Counted from the first letter of the stretch, positions 10,901 through 19,285 are shown. The stretch is 64,000 nucleotides of DNA from Fulvivirga maritima (GCF_021389955.1 NZ_CP089980.1:433501-497500); one strand, 5' to 3'. Notes: generated from the letters alone by a model not told the origin. Numbers and translations are program-made.

Positions 10901-13018
10901 TCGGAAATACTTGCTCCATGCATTGATTTATTAGTAGATGTAGAATTACAAAGAGGTGATTCACCTACTTCGGTTACTGAGCTGGCCCAAAACATCGACA
11001 CGTTGCAGGGTACTGACTATCTGATAAGAATCCTTCAGGCACTGGGGAAAGACAAACTTCACAGAGGGTATGCTTACTCATATGGCTCGCACCTAATGAA
11101 CAAGCAGGAGGTTTTAAGTAAATATTTAAAAGGTGTTCATCCTAAACCTGAAGAAACTCAGGAAACATTTGATGCTAAAATCAAAGAAGGCAAAATCTCA
11201 GAAACACGATTAGTAGAAGCAGCCATGTATGCTCCTCAATGGCTCTCTTTTGTAATGAACTACCTGGGCTGGTCAGACATGGATAGCGCCGTATGGTGGC
11301 TACATGCCCATGCTAACCAAAGACATGACTCAGAGACTGAAACTGAAATAGCCAGATTCTCTAAGGTAGATGTAGCAGAGTTTAGCGATGGCGCAGTAGA
11401 TAACGACTGGTTCTTATCTATGTACAAATCTCTAGGGCTATCTAAATGGAAAATAGTTTACAATGCCGCTAAATATATTTCTGATGGTGCCGGCCATACC
11501 AGAGCGCAGCTATATGCTGATGTAATACTTGGCAACACTAAAATCAGAGAGGTAACTAAGCGTGTTAAAGACAAGCGTAATCAGGATTACCTCAGAGTCT
11601 ACGGTCTCGTTCCTCTAAGCAAGAAAAACCGAGACAGCGACTTACTAAGCAGGTATAAGTACTTGCAGCAGTTCAAAAAAGAAAGCAAGCAATTTGGCTC
11701 TCAAAGACAAGCCAGTGAAGCTCATGCTGTAAAAATAGCCATGGAAAACCTGGCCCGAACAGCTGGCTATACAGATCCTATCCGTCTTACCTGGGTAATG
11801 GAAACAGCACTGGCCAAAGAGATCATGGACTCTTCTGACACCCTTACTTTTGATAATGTAGAAATCTCTTTAGAGGTAAATGATCAGGGTAAAGCGGAGC
11901 TTAAGGTCACTAAAGATGGAAAACCTTTAAAAAATATTCCTGCTAAGCTGCGCAAAGACAAGGCCGTAACTGAACTTAAAGAGCATCAAAAAACACTTAA
12001 AGAGCAGTATAGCCGTACTTTAAAAAGTCTGGAAGCTGCCATGGTAAACCGTGATAACTTCACTGCCAAAGAAATAACAGAGCTGATCAGCCATCCGGTA
12101 TTAAAACCAATGCTCGAAAAGCTGGTACTGAAAAACGGCGATACCCTGGGGCTATTACAAGAAGGCCAACTGGTAGACATTCATGGAGAAGCGCATCAGC
12201 TGGAAGGGGAATTGTTCATTGCCCACTCTTATGACCTGTATCAAGACAAAAGCTGGAGTGCATTCCAGAAATATGCCTTTGATAATAAACTGAAGCAACC
12301 TTTCAAACAAATATTCAGAGAGCTCTACTTACCTACTGAAGATGAATTGAAGGCGGTAAGCGTATCTAAAAGATATGAAGGCCATCAAGTACAGCCAAAA
12401 CAAACGCTGGCCCTATTAAAATCTCGTGGCTGGACGGTGAGCTACGAGGAAGGTCTGCAGAAAGTATTCCATAAAGAAGGCTTTATAGCTAAAATTTATG
12501 CCATGGCAGACTGGTTCTCTCCTGCTGATGTAGAAAGCCCTACGCTGGAAACGGTAGAGTTCCTTAACAGAAAAACCTGGAAAAATATACCATTTGAAGA
12601 GATCAATGGCCATATTTTCAGTGAGGTAATGCGAGATCTGGATCTGGTAGTAAGTGTAGCTCACGTAGGCGATGTTGACCCTGAAGCCAGCCATTCTTCA
12701 ATGGAGATGCGTGGTGTACTGGTTAAAGAAACTGCTCGTATGTTTAAGCTGGATAACGTGGAAGTGAAAGGCAATCATGTTCATATTACTGGTGAACTTG
12801 GTGAATACAACGTACACCTGGGCAGTGCCATAGTGCATAAAAAACCAGGTCGTTATATACCTATTCTGCCTGTTCACTCGCAGCATAGAGGCCGACTGTT
12901 TTTACCTTTCGTAGATGATGATCCTAAGAGTGCTGAGCTCATGTCTAAAGTACTGATGCTGGCTAAGGATAATGAAATACAAGACCCTACTATTCTCAGT
13001 AGCATAAAAGAAATTTAA
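7967..13018 (+). CDS. Giant DUF4132 protein (YehI/MolR-like)
   Basis: 1683 residues, cytoplasmic by lack of any signal. Residues around 530-620 contain HEAT-like helical repeats (SIKNVAIEALGFAELSEEEL, DVRASIISFIM). A large central part includes YLGWSDMDSAVWWLHAHAN, as in proteins of the DUF5724/DUF4132 architecture. The DUF4132 domain falls roughly at 1290-1460, and the last 190 residues form the conserved C-terminal domain (DVDPEASHSSMEMRG, then RYIPILPVHSQHRGRLFLPF). E. coli YehI and MolR share DUF4132, but their biochemistry is not established. Here the gene follows a small conserved protein by 45 bp and two TPR scaffolds, a context suggesting a multi-protein cytoplasmic assembly. No nuclease, protease or P-loop motif was seen. 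Confidence 0.85.
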   Translation: MNTEEYLKSKRIDNRLVNLHNQYYAINQSTNKADEPNKHKAALGLMFLNAYPSLRENNNNYSTHSYWENVTEGSPRMKAFAEFGDINNFWNEQNYPVLEDLFGKEIAPFVKKAWDSIPSLPYQTGYNRRSFRTSQKPYLHFTKKLNFVISLNVRMDYDLTLKEYILYSNEIAAYTSEFGILLSSLVEEEHAELYPLLQDIVYNRHPTAKVSRPIIKAFLISNNEGAWKAIEDLLLSAQRQEGLRQTILEQLDETSIGALIHFIKLTLRENLIRFSSVVRAMNTWAGLGWDAEKQSTVKRFFELALHFLEHPEEVKNAIKSKDNAEIYMALWAAAVRDTNNCTELLQELLQQDNKEKNHLALYFINEISLPDTTSIAVDSLIEDKLKNDDSQEFLFWLIHLLKYRSYFTENHINEETHQLIVDHLTSEVPKIPKKGKKFTGKVFSWSVFNLTQEEGYDFLINLLDEKTQKDLDLLIELFPNMGVYQRERVTRLILPEFHTYGQNKPNESYTLSTFKRNFCLSVLKDRSASIKNVAIEALGFAELSEEELGQFEDLLKSKSADVRASIISFIMKKDDATVQQSIDRLLTASNQEQRLSALDMLNQLHQKEELRDWTATKAEEFIAMREPSPKEQILLENLRQDESILNKYTIENGYGLFDPNNISSPQKPDAPKKEIEERFFNSNFGLSVSVDKLKEELKKLEAIVKEHHDYEYTVTYWQGDKEKVLLGNHFAPIDRDDKNKTPEEKYNNYPLPEVWKEWMENSGLTNLDLFITSLFYYKISYFDQKDSKYDVFPKSKEVLDKLIFDAQFSDRKRDRWRDDTEFRIVRNLMNIYPFEDKTLYYKAFLEKFINEVTKEELAEYRTIEDRYYSNVATWRDLPTIAGIFELYRDRADKMNDDEFKAYWQFEDWRVKTLPSNFRLQNYEADIDQFARAYQLELITKDELLKRILKPAGLRELTNRRLNYGRRQKENLLTKFPFLSEILAPCIDLLVDVELQRGDSPTSVTELAQNIDTLQGTDYLIRILQALGKDKLHRGYAYSYGSHLMNKQEVLSKYLKGVHPKPEETQETFDAKIKEGKISETRLVEAAMYAPQWLSFVMNYLGWSDMDSAVWWLHAHANQRHDSETETEIARFSKVDVAEFSDGAVDNDWFLSMYKSLGLSKWKIVYNAAKYISDGAGHTRAQLYADVILGNTKIREVTKRVKDKRNQDYLRVYGLVPLSKKNRDSDLLSRYKYLQQFKKESKQFGSQRQASEAHAVKIAMENLARTAGYTDPIRLTWVMETALAKEIMDSSDTLTFDNVEISLEVNDQGKAELKVTKDGKPLKNIPAKLRKDKAVTELKEHQKTLKEQYSRTLKSLEAAMVNRDNFTAKEITELISHPVLKPMLEKLVLKNGDTLGLLQEGQLVDIHGEAHQLEGELFIAHSYDLYQDKSWSAFQKYAFDNKLKQPFKQIFRELYLPTEDELKAVSVSKRYEGHQVQPKQTLALLKSRGWTVSYEEGLQKVFHKEGFIAKIYAMADWFSPADVESPTLETVEFLNRKTWKNIPFEEINGHIFSEVMRDLDLVVSVAHVGDVDPEASHSSMEMRGVLVKETARMFKLDNVEVKGNHVHITGELGEYNVHLGSAIVHKKPGRYIPILPVHSQHRGRLFLPFVDDDPKSAELMSKVLMLAKDNEIQDPTILSSIKEI

Positions 13019-13025
13019 CCCTTTC

Positions 13026-13067
13026 AAGCTGTCTTAAGGCTCCAATTTTACTGCCTTAAGACAGCTT
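13026..13067 (+). terminator. Strong hairpin after DUF4132 gene
   Basis: Perfect 15-bp arms AAGCTGTCTTAAGGC (13026-13040) and GCCTTAAGACAGCTT (13053-13067) around a 12-base loop, beginning 8 bases after the stop codon. The downstream run is AT-rich but not a clean T tract. Confidence 0.75.
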
Positions 13068-13164
13068 AATTCATGATTTTGCTCAGTTGCGAGCTCTTTC
13101 CTTCCTGCTGATTATTAAATTTTGATTTTGTCGGTTAGCTTTCCCCTCTTAACCAACTGACAGC

Positions 13165-13893
13165 ATGAAAATCAAAACATCACTACTAATATTCTTTTGC
13201 CTCACCACCTTCTTCAACCTTGCTCTAGCGCAGAGTGACTTGAACAAATTGGCTTACAAGGCCTATATTACTGAAGACAAAGACCTATGGAAAGAGGTGG
13301 TAGAAAAAAGGCAAAACCTCTATAACAATGATAAGTCTGGAGAAAACCTTTATCAGCTAGCTATGGCTCAGTATGGCCTGCTTAACAATACCAGAGTAGA
13401 TAAAGACGAAGATCTCTTTGATGAATATTATGATGAAATTCTTGAAAATATAGATGACCTGCTAGATCAAGAATATGAAAAAGCCAATGCTTATGCACTT
13501 AGGGCGGCGGTTTATGGATTAGAAACCTCTTACAGTGGCTGGAAAGGTATGTTTTTAGGTCCTAAAAGCAGCAGTAATTTGAGCGATGCAAAGGAAGAAG
13601 ATTATTCATCACCATTTGTGTGGGCTACTTATGGCAGTGCCAAATTATTTGCTCCTTCTATGTTTGGCGGAGACAAAGAAGAAGGTATTAAATCATTTAA
13701 AAAGGCAGTTGAATTATATGAGAAAGCCCAGCTACAGCAAGACTGGCGTTACCTCTACGCCCTGGCCTGGCTAGGACAAGCCTACTACCGCACAGAGCAA
13801 CCCGAGAAAGCTAAAGAAATATACAAGAAAGCATTAAAAGCGGAACCCAATTTCCAATGGGTGAAAGACGACCTTTTACCTGAAGTCAATTAG
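13165..13893 (+). CDS. Exported TPR-containing protein, unknown function
   Basis: 242 residues. It starts with a clear Sec signal peptide (KIK, hydrophobic core, cleavage near LALAQS at residues 20-22). The mature part is helical and acidic in the middle (DEDLFDEYYDEILENIDDLL) and has a TPR-like unit at the C-terminus (YALAWLGQAYYRTEQPEKAKEIYKKALKAEPNF). It is probably periplasmic. It is separated from the DUF4132 gene by a strong hairpin, so it is likely an independent transcription unit. No enzymatic motif is visible; role unknown. Confidence 0.8.
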   Translation: MKIKTSLLIFFCLTTFFNLALAQSDLNKLAYKAYITEDKDLWKEVVEKRQNLYNNDKSGENLYQLAMAQYGLLNNTRVDKDEDLFDEYYDEILENIDDLLDQEYEKANAYALRAAVYGLETSYSGWKGMFLGPKSSSNLSDAKEEDYSSPFVWATYGSAKLFAPSMFGGDKEEGIKSFKKAVELYEKAQLQQDWRYLYALAWLGQAYYRTEQPEKAKEIYKKALKAEPNFQWVKDDLLPEVN

Positions 13894-13900
13894 TAAAAAT

Positions 13901-13934
13901 AGGCCATAGCCAAACTTTCATAAGGCTATGGCCT
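13901..13934. terminator. Bidirectional terminator between convergent genes
   Basis: AGGCCATAGCC (13901-13911) pairs perfectly with GGCTATGGCCT (13924-13934) around a 12-base loop, in the 48-bp gap between the convergent genes ending at 13893 and 13942. AT-rich flanks occur on both sides. Confidence 0.75.
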
Positions 13935-13941
13935 TCCTTTA

Positions 13942-15138
13942 TCAGGTAGGCGTTTCCACTTCATCCCACGGCTGATCCATGAAATGAGTGAGCCAGTTAA
14001 GCGCATAATGTCTTTCATAAATAACACTTGGCATTATAGCTCCTCCCACTTCTCTTCCATTTATACGAGCATTTACACAAGCCCAGTGCATGCGATAAGT
14101 CATATCCAGAGCATCTAAAATTTCCGCTTTAGTTCTTAGCTGCACGCTTGCCTCAAACTCCTCTCTTGTAGGTTGAAAAATAGAGCTAACCACATCAGAC
14201 ACATTGCATATATTATCAGGGTATATTAAATCATCAAATTTACCGAGCGCCCAAAGCAATACATAAAGGCTTTCATACCTCCAGGTAGCATACGCTCGCT
14301 GCTCGTCAGTTAAACTTTCAGCATTATAGATAAACTGCTCCTGCTCAGTAAAAGAGTTTATATTTTTCTCGCCTACCACCCTACCCAGGTGCTCCTGCTC
14401 TACGCCTTCGCCTTTCGCCGCTATCACTAACAAGGCATAAGCACGATCCAGCACCTCTTGCAAAGTCCTCACCTCCACTGTTTCCTGAGAAGGCACACAT
14501 GGTAAATGCTCGTTAACAGCTATTCCTTTTTCCTCTAAAAATTCGCCTGACTTACTTTTTCTGGCCAGCTGATCTTCAGTATAATTTTCTTTAGGCTCAT
14601 CCATATAAGCGGCATTCACATTTACTTCCAGATCATCTATCTCACAGTTTCCGTTCAGGTCTATAATGAGGTTAAAATTCTTATCTAAAAAATGCTGAGT
14701 CTCACTTTTCGTAAACAGATGGTTGGGCTGAGCAAATATAAATCCATCTAAATCCTGCACTAATACCCTTATTATAGACTCAAAGGCCTCTGTAATCTCA
14801 GGCTCTGCCATTAATGACATTTCGCAGTTCATAGACATGATTTTATAGATAAACTTATTTTTCACCTCGGTATTACCAGCAGGTAACGACTGCACAAAAT
14901 TTACCATGCCCGCAAGGTTTTGCGTTAGTCCACATTCTATCTCTTCCAGCTTGTAAGAGGGCGTCTTTCTTTCTCTATAATTAAGCTGAAAGCTGCTATC
15001 TTCAGATGCCTTAACAGCTACTCTTTTCTCTAAGCCATCATCATCTACCTCTAGTTTTACATCAGGCAAAATAGATTTAATTACCCCAAGTATTTTCTGA
15101 AATTCTAAATAGTGACTATATATCGTACAGTTTTCCAT
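13942..15138 (-). CDS. DUF4272 domain protein
   Basis: 398 residues without signal peptide. The C-terminal half (from about residue 190: ARKSKSGEFLEEKGIAVNEH, then TDEQRAYATWRYESLYVLLWALG, and the final ALNWLTHF) fits DUF4272 proteins, whose biochemical role is not established. The N-terminal 180 residues are a separate alpha/beta region found in some longer members. Probably a cytosolic protein. The gene is convergent with the exported TPR protein and has its own upstream region of 128 bp. Confidence 0.8.
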   Translation of the reverse strand: MENCTIYSHYLEFQKILGVIKSILPDVKLEVDDDGLEKRVAVKASEDSSFQLNYRERKTPSYKLEEIECGLTQNLAGMVNFVQSLPAGNTEVKNKFIYKIMSMNCEMSLMAEPEITEAFESIIRVLVQDLDGFIFAQPNHLFTKSETQHFLDKNFNLIIDLNGNCEIDDLEVNVNAAYMDEPKENYTEDQLARKSKSGEFLEEKGIAVNEHLPCVPSQETVEVRTLQEVLDRAYALLVIAAKGEGVEQEHLGRVVGEKNINSFTEQEQFIYNAESLTDEQRAYATWRYESLYVLLWALGKFDDLIYPDNICNVSDVVSSIFQPTREEFEASVQLRTKAEILDALDMTYRMHWACVNARINGREVGGAIMPSVIYERHYALNWLTHFMDQPWDEVETPT

Positions 15139-15266
15139 ATCCTTACTTATTTAAGCTAAGCAATAATACATAATAGACCGTACCACAAAGAATTATCAGG
15201 GGGCTATTCTCCTTATTAACAGCAATTTCACTGGTTTCAGGGATAGTAAATAAGTGTTTCTAAAGT

Positions 15267-16175
15267 TTATAGGTCAGAACGTAATTCTACACGATCCATT
15301 TCTTTAATGACTGTGCTTACCGTAATTTCTGACACCTGAGAAGTAACTCCCCTCAAAGGGTTAGTAGAAAGTTGCTTCTTTTGAAAAGTATTAAGTTTAC
15401 CAGCGAGTAAGCTGCCATTTGCATCATCTACTAACAGCTCTGTGTTAAAGCGCACGCTATCTCCCTGATAACGGCCAGAAAAGGCTATAGCTTGCTCATA
15501 ATTCATAGAAGATAACCTGTAAACCATGGAATCACTCCTATATGGCTCTGCCCAGCTAGCATATTCCTCAAAATCGCCATGCGTATGATCTAATAATAAG
15601 CCAAAAACCGTCTGCAAATATTGCTTATTCAAATCTTTTAAAAGTTGCTCATGAGGTGAAAAAACATAGGTAGCTACTGCCGCTGATAATGGATAATCCG
15701 TCATTTGCACCTCAAAGTCTACACTATCATTAGTAACTAAAGAAAAGGTATAGCCTTTAATATTCCTGAAGTGATCAAGCACCTGATTAGATTTATTGTC
15801 TTTATTCATAGTTAATCCCACTCCAGGAAAATCACTTTCCACAATCACACTATCAATACTTGTATCAAATATATAATTGATCATAGGGGTATAAACTTCA
15901 TAGATTACCTCCATAACCTGTATATCATAACCGTGAGCCTGCTTGCTCAAAGTAAAATCCATGCTAAAACTATAGCCATCTAACTGCTCCGGGAAGATCT
16001 TTTTGATTACCAACTCTTTATCTAAATGATAAGCTTTGCTTTCAAACGTATTTTCAGGAATAGAAATGAGATTTTCGTTTTCTTCTTGCGAAGAAGAGCC
16101 ATTACCACAACCTGCCAACGTGATTATAGCGAACAATAAAACAACCGTTTGTCTCATTTTAAATAATGTATACAT
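15267..16175 (-). CDS. Lipoprotein, unknown function
   Basis: 302 residues as given; ATG at 16157 (residue 7) is an equally good start and gives a standard lipoprotein signal MRQTVVLLFAIITLAGC with lipobox LAGC. The mature part is mostly beta-strand predicted by eye, with no recognisable domain. It is 128 bp upstream of DUF4272 on the same strand and divergent from the ferredoxin-cyclase gene. Expected to be anchored in the inner or outer membrane facing the periplasm. Family not recognised. Confidence 0.75.
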   Translation of the reverse strand: MYTLFKMRQTVVLLFAIITLAGCGNGSSSQEENENLISIPENTFESKAYHLDKELVIKKIFPEQLDGYSFSMDFTLSKQAHGYDIQVMEVIYEVYTPMINYIFDTSIDSVIVESDFPGVGLTMNKDNKSNQVLDHFRNIKGYTFSLVTNDSVDFEVQMTDYPLSAAVATYVFSPHEQLLKDLNKQYLQTVFGLLLDHTHGDFEEYASWAEPYRSDSMVYRLSSMNYEQAIAFSGRYQGDSVRFNTELLVDDANGSLLAGKLNTFQKKQLSTNPLRGVTSQVSEITVSTVIKEMDRVELRSDL

Positions 16176-16290
16176 AGCTTATATAAAATAAAGAAAGCCC
16201 AAAGAAACATCATTTTCATCAAAATCACTTATTCACAGCAACTTACACTTATTGGTTAACGCAGGATTTATTACCTTATGAGGGGCAACA

Positions 16291-16315
16291 TTGCCGGGCA
16301 AATACCTAATTTTGC
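16291..16315 (+). promoter_or_regulatory. Promoter of ferredoxin-cyclase gene
   Basis: TAATTTTG at 16307-16314 is a perfect TAnnTTTG box, preceded by TTGCCGGGCA at 16291-16300. The 25-bp segment is 19/25 identical to the segment upstream of valS at 59032-59056, and both -7 boxes end 28-29 bases before the start codon. Confidence 0.55.
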
Positions 16316-16342
16316 ACTTTAGAATAGAGTTTAGCTTATAGC

Positions 16343-17275
16343 ATGGATAAGAATTTAACCCTTGTAGGAGAAAAGTCATTTAATATTCCCCCTGAAAAAA
16401 CCATTCTTCAGGCTTCGCTGGATGAGGGCATTCCTTTCCGGTATGAATGCGGAGGAAAAGCCCGATGCTCTACCTGCCGAATATTAATAGAAGAAGGGGC
16501 GGAAAATCTGTCTGAAATGACATTAGGTGAACGCCATTTGAGGAGTCAGATTAATCTATCAGAAAATGTGCGACTGGCCTGCCAGACTTGCGTGAAGAAG
16601 GGAAAAGTGAAGGTTAAGAGAATTATGAAGGACAAGACTGATTATGAACTATATATCCGAAAATCTAACGGAGAAACCACCAGCATGGGTAAGGAGTTAC
16701 AGCTATGCTTGTTTTTTCTGGATATAAGAAATTTCACTCGCTTCATGGAGCTACACCTGGCTTTTGATGCTATTCACCTGATCCGTAAACTTTTTAATTC
16801 ATTTGAACGGATTATTAATGACCATCATGGCAAGATCATAGAAACAGCCGGAGATGGTTTATACGCCGCTTTTGGCTTTAAAGATCAGCCTATAGAAGCC
16901 GCCAACCATGCTGTAAAAAGCGGCTTTGAGATTATAGAAAAATTAAAAGAGCTTAATAACGAGTATTTCAAGCAACACTTCGGCGAATTTATACAAGTAG
17001 GCATTGGTATACATTATGGTAAGGTAGCTACAGGAGATATTATGCTGGAAGGCCGGCAACATAAACTAGTGATGGGCTATCCTGTAAATATTGCAGCTCG
17101 TATACAGGAGCTAACCAAAAAATATAAAAACAACTTTATTATTTCTGACAAGGTATTCATCCTACTTCAAACGCCTCCTAAATCAGAGCAGATTACAGAA
17201 ATAATTAGAGGCACAGGAGAAAGGATAAATATACATGTGATTGGTGAACCGTATGAGCTCCCGCTCACGTCTTAA
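16343..17275 (+). CDS. 2Fe-2S ferredoxin domain fused to class III adenylate/guanylate cyclase
   Basis: 310 residues in two domains. Residues 1-95 are a plant-type ferredoxin with cluster cysteines C36, C42, C45 and C80 (C-X5-C-X2-C-X34-C). Residues 119-300 are a class III nucleotide cyclase with the metal-binding aspartates D127 (FLDIRNFT) and D171 (GDGLYAAF) and the motif GYPVNIAARIQE. No membrane segment. It should make cAMP or cGMP (not distinguishable by eye) under control of the redox state or occupancy of the iron-sulfur cluster. Monocistronic, with its own promoter at 16291-16315 and a terminator downstream. Fusions of this type are known, but the effector in Bacteroidota is unclear. 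Confidence 0.9.
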   Translation: MDKNLTLVGEKSFNIPPEKTILQASLDEGIPFRYECGGKARCSTCRILIEEGAENLSEMTLGERHLRSQINLSENVRLACQTCVKKGKVKVKRIMKDKTDYELYIRKSNGETTSMGKELQLCLFFLDIRNFTRFMELHLAFDAIHLIRKLFNSFERIINDHHGKIIETAGDGLYAAFGFKDQPIEAANHAVKSGFEIIEKLKELNNEYFKQHFGEFIQVGIGIHYGKVATGDIMLEGRQHKLVMGYPVNIAARIQELTKKYKNNFIISDKVFILLQTPPKSEQITEIIRGTGERINIHVIGEPYELPLTS

Positions 17276-17282
17276 AAAAAGA

Positions 17283-17310
17283 TAGCAGAGGCCATGGAAA
17301 ACCTCTGCTA
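17283..17310. terminator. Terminator between convergent genes
   Basis: TAGCAGAGG (17283-17291) and CCTCTGCTA (17302-17310) form a 9-bp stem. On the minus strand the stem is followed by TC and a run of seven T, a classic intrinsic terminator for the gene ending at 17321; it may also stop the + gene ending at 17275. Confidence 0.75.
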
Positions 17311-17320
17311 CTTCCTATAA

Positions 17321-18406
17321 TTACTCCATAACCAGAGTTAATTCTGCTTCTAACACAAAGTCGGTAGTAGAGGATTCGTTCTCAACCACTAACGTATATT
17401 CTCCGGCAGTTAATGAAGTATTTCCTTGAACAGACACTCGGCCATTTTCCTCATCTATAGAAAATAACGCCTCTGTATCTTCAAATGCATTGCCATCTTT
17501 TGATATACTCTTTATACTAAAAGAACCTCTATATTTTTCTGGGTAAAAGGCAGGAATCATAGTAGCATATTCATTACCCAAAGCCATAACCAGTCTGTTT
17601 TGGATAACAGTAATATCAAGATCAGGATAATAGCTACCATAGAAAAACTTAGGTTTAGGCACTAACATCACTCTAAATTGCTTTCTAGCAACCATATAGC
17701 CATCTTTGGTTAGGGTAGGAATCAAATCATAAGTCCATTCGCTTTCCTTATTTTCATCACCGGCATCTTCATCTACCACAATCTTTCCCTCTACCAGGTT
17801 AACATGACCATCAGGCCTACCATTAAAAAAGAGGTCCAACTCAGTACCTTCGCTTTCTAATCCATTATAGTCTATACTGTATTCAGCCACCGTACCATAT
17901 AAAGCATAGTCATAAGGTATTTCATCTGCTGAGCTCACTTCTACTATTCCTAAATCAGCAAGATTAACCCTAAGTACAAATGAAGTTTGCACTGCTTCTA
18001 AGCCCGCTTCTGAACTGGCATTTACCGTAACATTATAAACCTCAGGCAACCTAACATCACTGTCTTCAGAGTAAACATTGTTAGGGTAAATTTCGGAAGC
18101 ATCTATAAGGATAGAATTTTCAGAAGTGTTAATAGTTATAGCCTCAGCCAGCAAATTGGCCAGGGTTTCTGAGCTATTGACCTGCAAGTCATCATTACTG
18201 CTAAAATCTAAAGTTAGTGTAGTCCCTTCCCGCTCCTGATACTCAGTAGGCAAGGCCAACGTTAAGGTTTCACCATAGGTAACTACCACTGAATCTTTCA
18301 GTTCTATTGGAGGTAAATAACCATTATAAGTGACTTGGTCATCATCATTACAGCTAAAAATCGCCAAAATGGCAAGCAAGAAAAGACCATTGTATCTTTT
18401 TAACAT
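17321..18406 (-). CDS. Surface lipoprotein with beta-rich repeats
   Basis: 361 residues. The N-terminus is a lipoprotein signal (MLKRYNGLFLLAILAIFSC, lipobox IFSC at residue 19) followed by NDDD, a sequence resembling Bacteroidota lipoprotein export signals that direct proteins to the cell surface. The mature part reads as two or three Ig/cadherin-like beta domains (repeated SIDEENGRVSVQGNTSLTAG-type segments). No catalytic motif. It is divergent from an outer-membrane beta-barrel gene at 18630, across an intergenic region with two perfect inverted repeats. Function unknown; adhesion or ligand binding is conceivable. Confidence 0.75.
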   Translation of the reverse strand: MLKRYNGLFLLAILAIFSCNDDDQVTYNGYLPPIELKDSVVVTYGETLTLALPTEYQEREGTTLTLDFSSNDDLQVNSSETLANLLAEAITINTSENSILIDASEIYPNNVYSEDSDVRLPEVYNVTVNASSEAGLEAVQTSFVLRVNLADLGIVEVSSADEIPYDYALYGTVAEYSIDYNGLESEGTELDLFFNGRPDGHVNLVEGKIVVDEDAGDENKESEWTYDLIPTLTKDGYMVARKQFRVMLVPKPKFFYGSYYPDLDITVIQNRLVMALGNEYATMIPAFYPEKYRGSFSIKSISKDGNAFEDTEALFSIDEENGRVSVQGNTSLTAGEYTLVVENESSTTDFVLEAELTLVME

Positions 18407-18470
18407 TTTCTCTTTATTAATTTATTTGATTAAGTAAAAAGGATCGTGCACTAACCTGGCTCAAATATAG

Positions 18471-18511
18471 GATTTTATTTAAATGCAACTATGATGCATT
18501 TAAATAAAATC
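18471..18511. repeat. Perfect 17-bp inverted repeat in divergent intergenic region
   Basis: GATTTTATTTAAATGCA (18471-18487) and its exact reverse complement (18495-18511) flank a 7-base spacer. It sits between the divergent genes starting at 18406 and 18630. It may be an operator or a hairpin in the leader of the minus-strand gene. Confidence 0.8.
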
Positions 18512-18571
18512 AGGAATTGCTCTATATAGATTTCTTTCCGCTATCAATTCACAAGACCAAACTGAAGTCTA

Positions 18572-18592
18572 TGATATCTCCGCACGATATCA
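18572..18592. repeat. Second inverted repeat in the same intergenic region
   Basis: TGATATC (18572-18578), 7-base spacer, GATATCA (18586-18592). It lies 23 bases upstream of a possible -7 box TAATTTTG (18615-18622) and is in a typical activator or repressor position for the gene at 18630. Confidence 0.6.
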
Positions 18593-18629
18593 GAAATAAT
18601 TTTATGCATTTCTATAATTTTGAAGCACT

Positions 18630-19214
18630 ATGAAAAAATATTTTTTAATTATTACATTTTTAACACTGTTTACTAGCAGTTACGCTCAACTTAAAAAAGG
18701 ATACGCCGGATTTTCTCTTGGACCAGCTCTATCAATGGGCGACTATAAATCGGATTTAAACATGAAAACTGATGTAAGTGCAAGTTTAGAATTTGGATTA
18801 AGATTTACAGAACATGTCGGAATTGCTGCCAAAGGCTATCTTATTATAGCTGAACAAAAGGAAAGTAATTATTATAGTGAAGCCGGAAGCTGGGAGTTTC
18901 AAGGACTATTGGCAGGACCACTTATCTCATTCGCATTGAATGACAACATAGAGTGGGATCTGAGACCGATGATTGGCTTTTGCACCATGGCAGATGCTGC
19001 ATATTCACCCATAGAAATTGAAGACGTAGCTAGTTTGGCCCTAAATCTTGGAACTTCATTTAGATTTAACATAGGTGGCAGAGTAGCCATACCCATTAAC
19101 ATAGACTACTTTTCTACCGAAATAGCAGCCACTACTTTAGGCTACAACCGTTTAGAAATGAATGCCAATTATCTCAATATCACCACAGGTATTTATATTC
19201 GCTTTAAAGGCTAA
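18630..19214 (+). CDS. Outer-membrane beta-barrel protein
   Basis: 194 residues with a Sec signal peptide (MKKYFLIITFLTLFTSSYAQ, cleavage near residue 20) and alternating hydrophobic strands typical of the OmpW/PorT-like small barrels of Bacteroidota (FSLGPALSMGDY near the N-terminus, last strand ITTGIYIRFKG with the common terminal pattern). A perfect TAATTTTG at 18615-18622 ends only 7 bases before the ATG, so transcription from it would give an almost leaderless message; another promoter may be used. Role unknown. Confidence 0.8.
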   Translation: MKKYFLIITFLTLFTSSYAQLKKGYAGFSLGPALSMGDYKSDLNMKTDVSASLEFGLRFTEHVGIAAKGYLIIAEQKESNYYSEAGSWEFQGLLAGPLISFALNDNIEWDLRPMIGFCTMADAAYSPIEIEDVASLALNLGTSFRFNIGGRVAIPINIDYFSTEIAATTLGYNRLEMNANYLNITTGIYIRFKG

Positions 19215-19246
19215 CAGCACTTAAATTACTTATCATATCAACCGTT

Positions 19247-19285
19247 CTTCATTTCAGATAATACATGATATAATCTGAAATGAAG
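19247..19285 (+). terminator. Terminator hairpin after barrel gene
   Basis: CTTCATTTCAGAT (19247-19259) pairs perfectly with ATCTGAAATGAAG (19273-19285) around a 13-base loop, 32 bases after the stop codon. Confidence 0.65.

Noticed and set aside
15222-15242. Possible third copy of the 21-bp element (minus strand) upstream of DUF4272
   Set aside because: Only 15 of 21 bases match, about what chance gives once in a window of this size, and the distance to the candidate -7 box differs by 10 bases.
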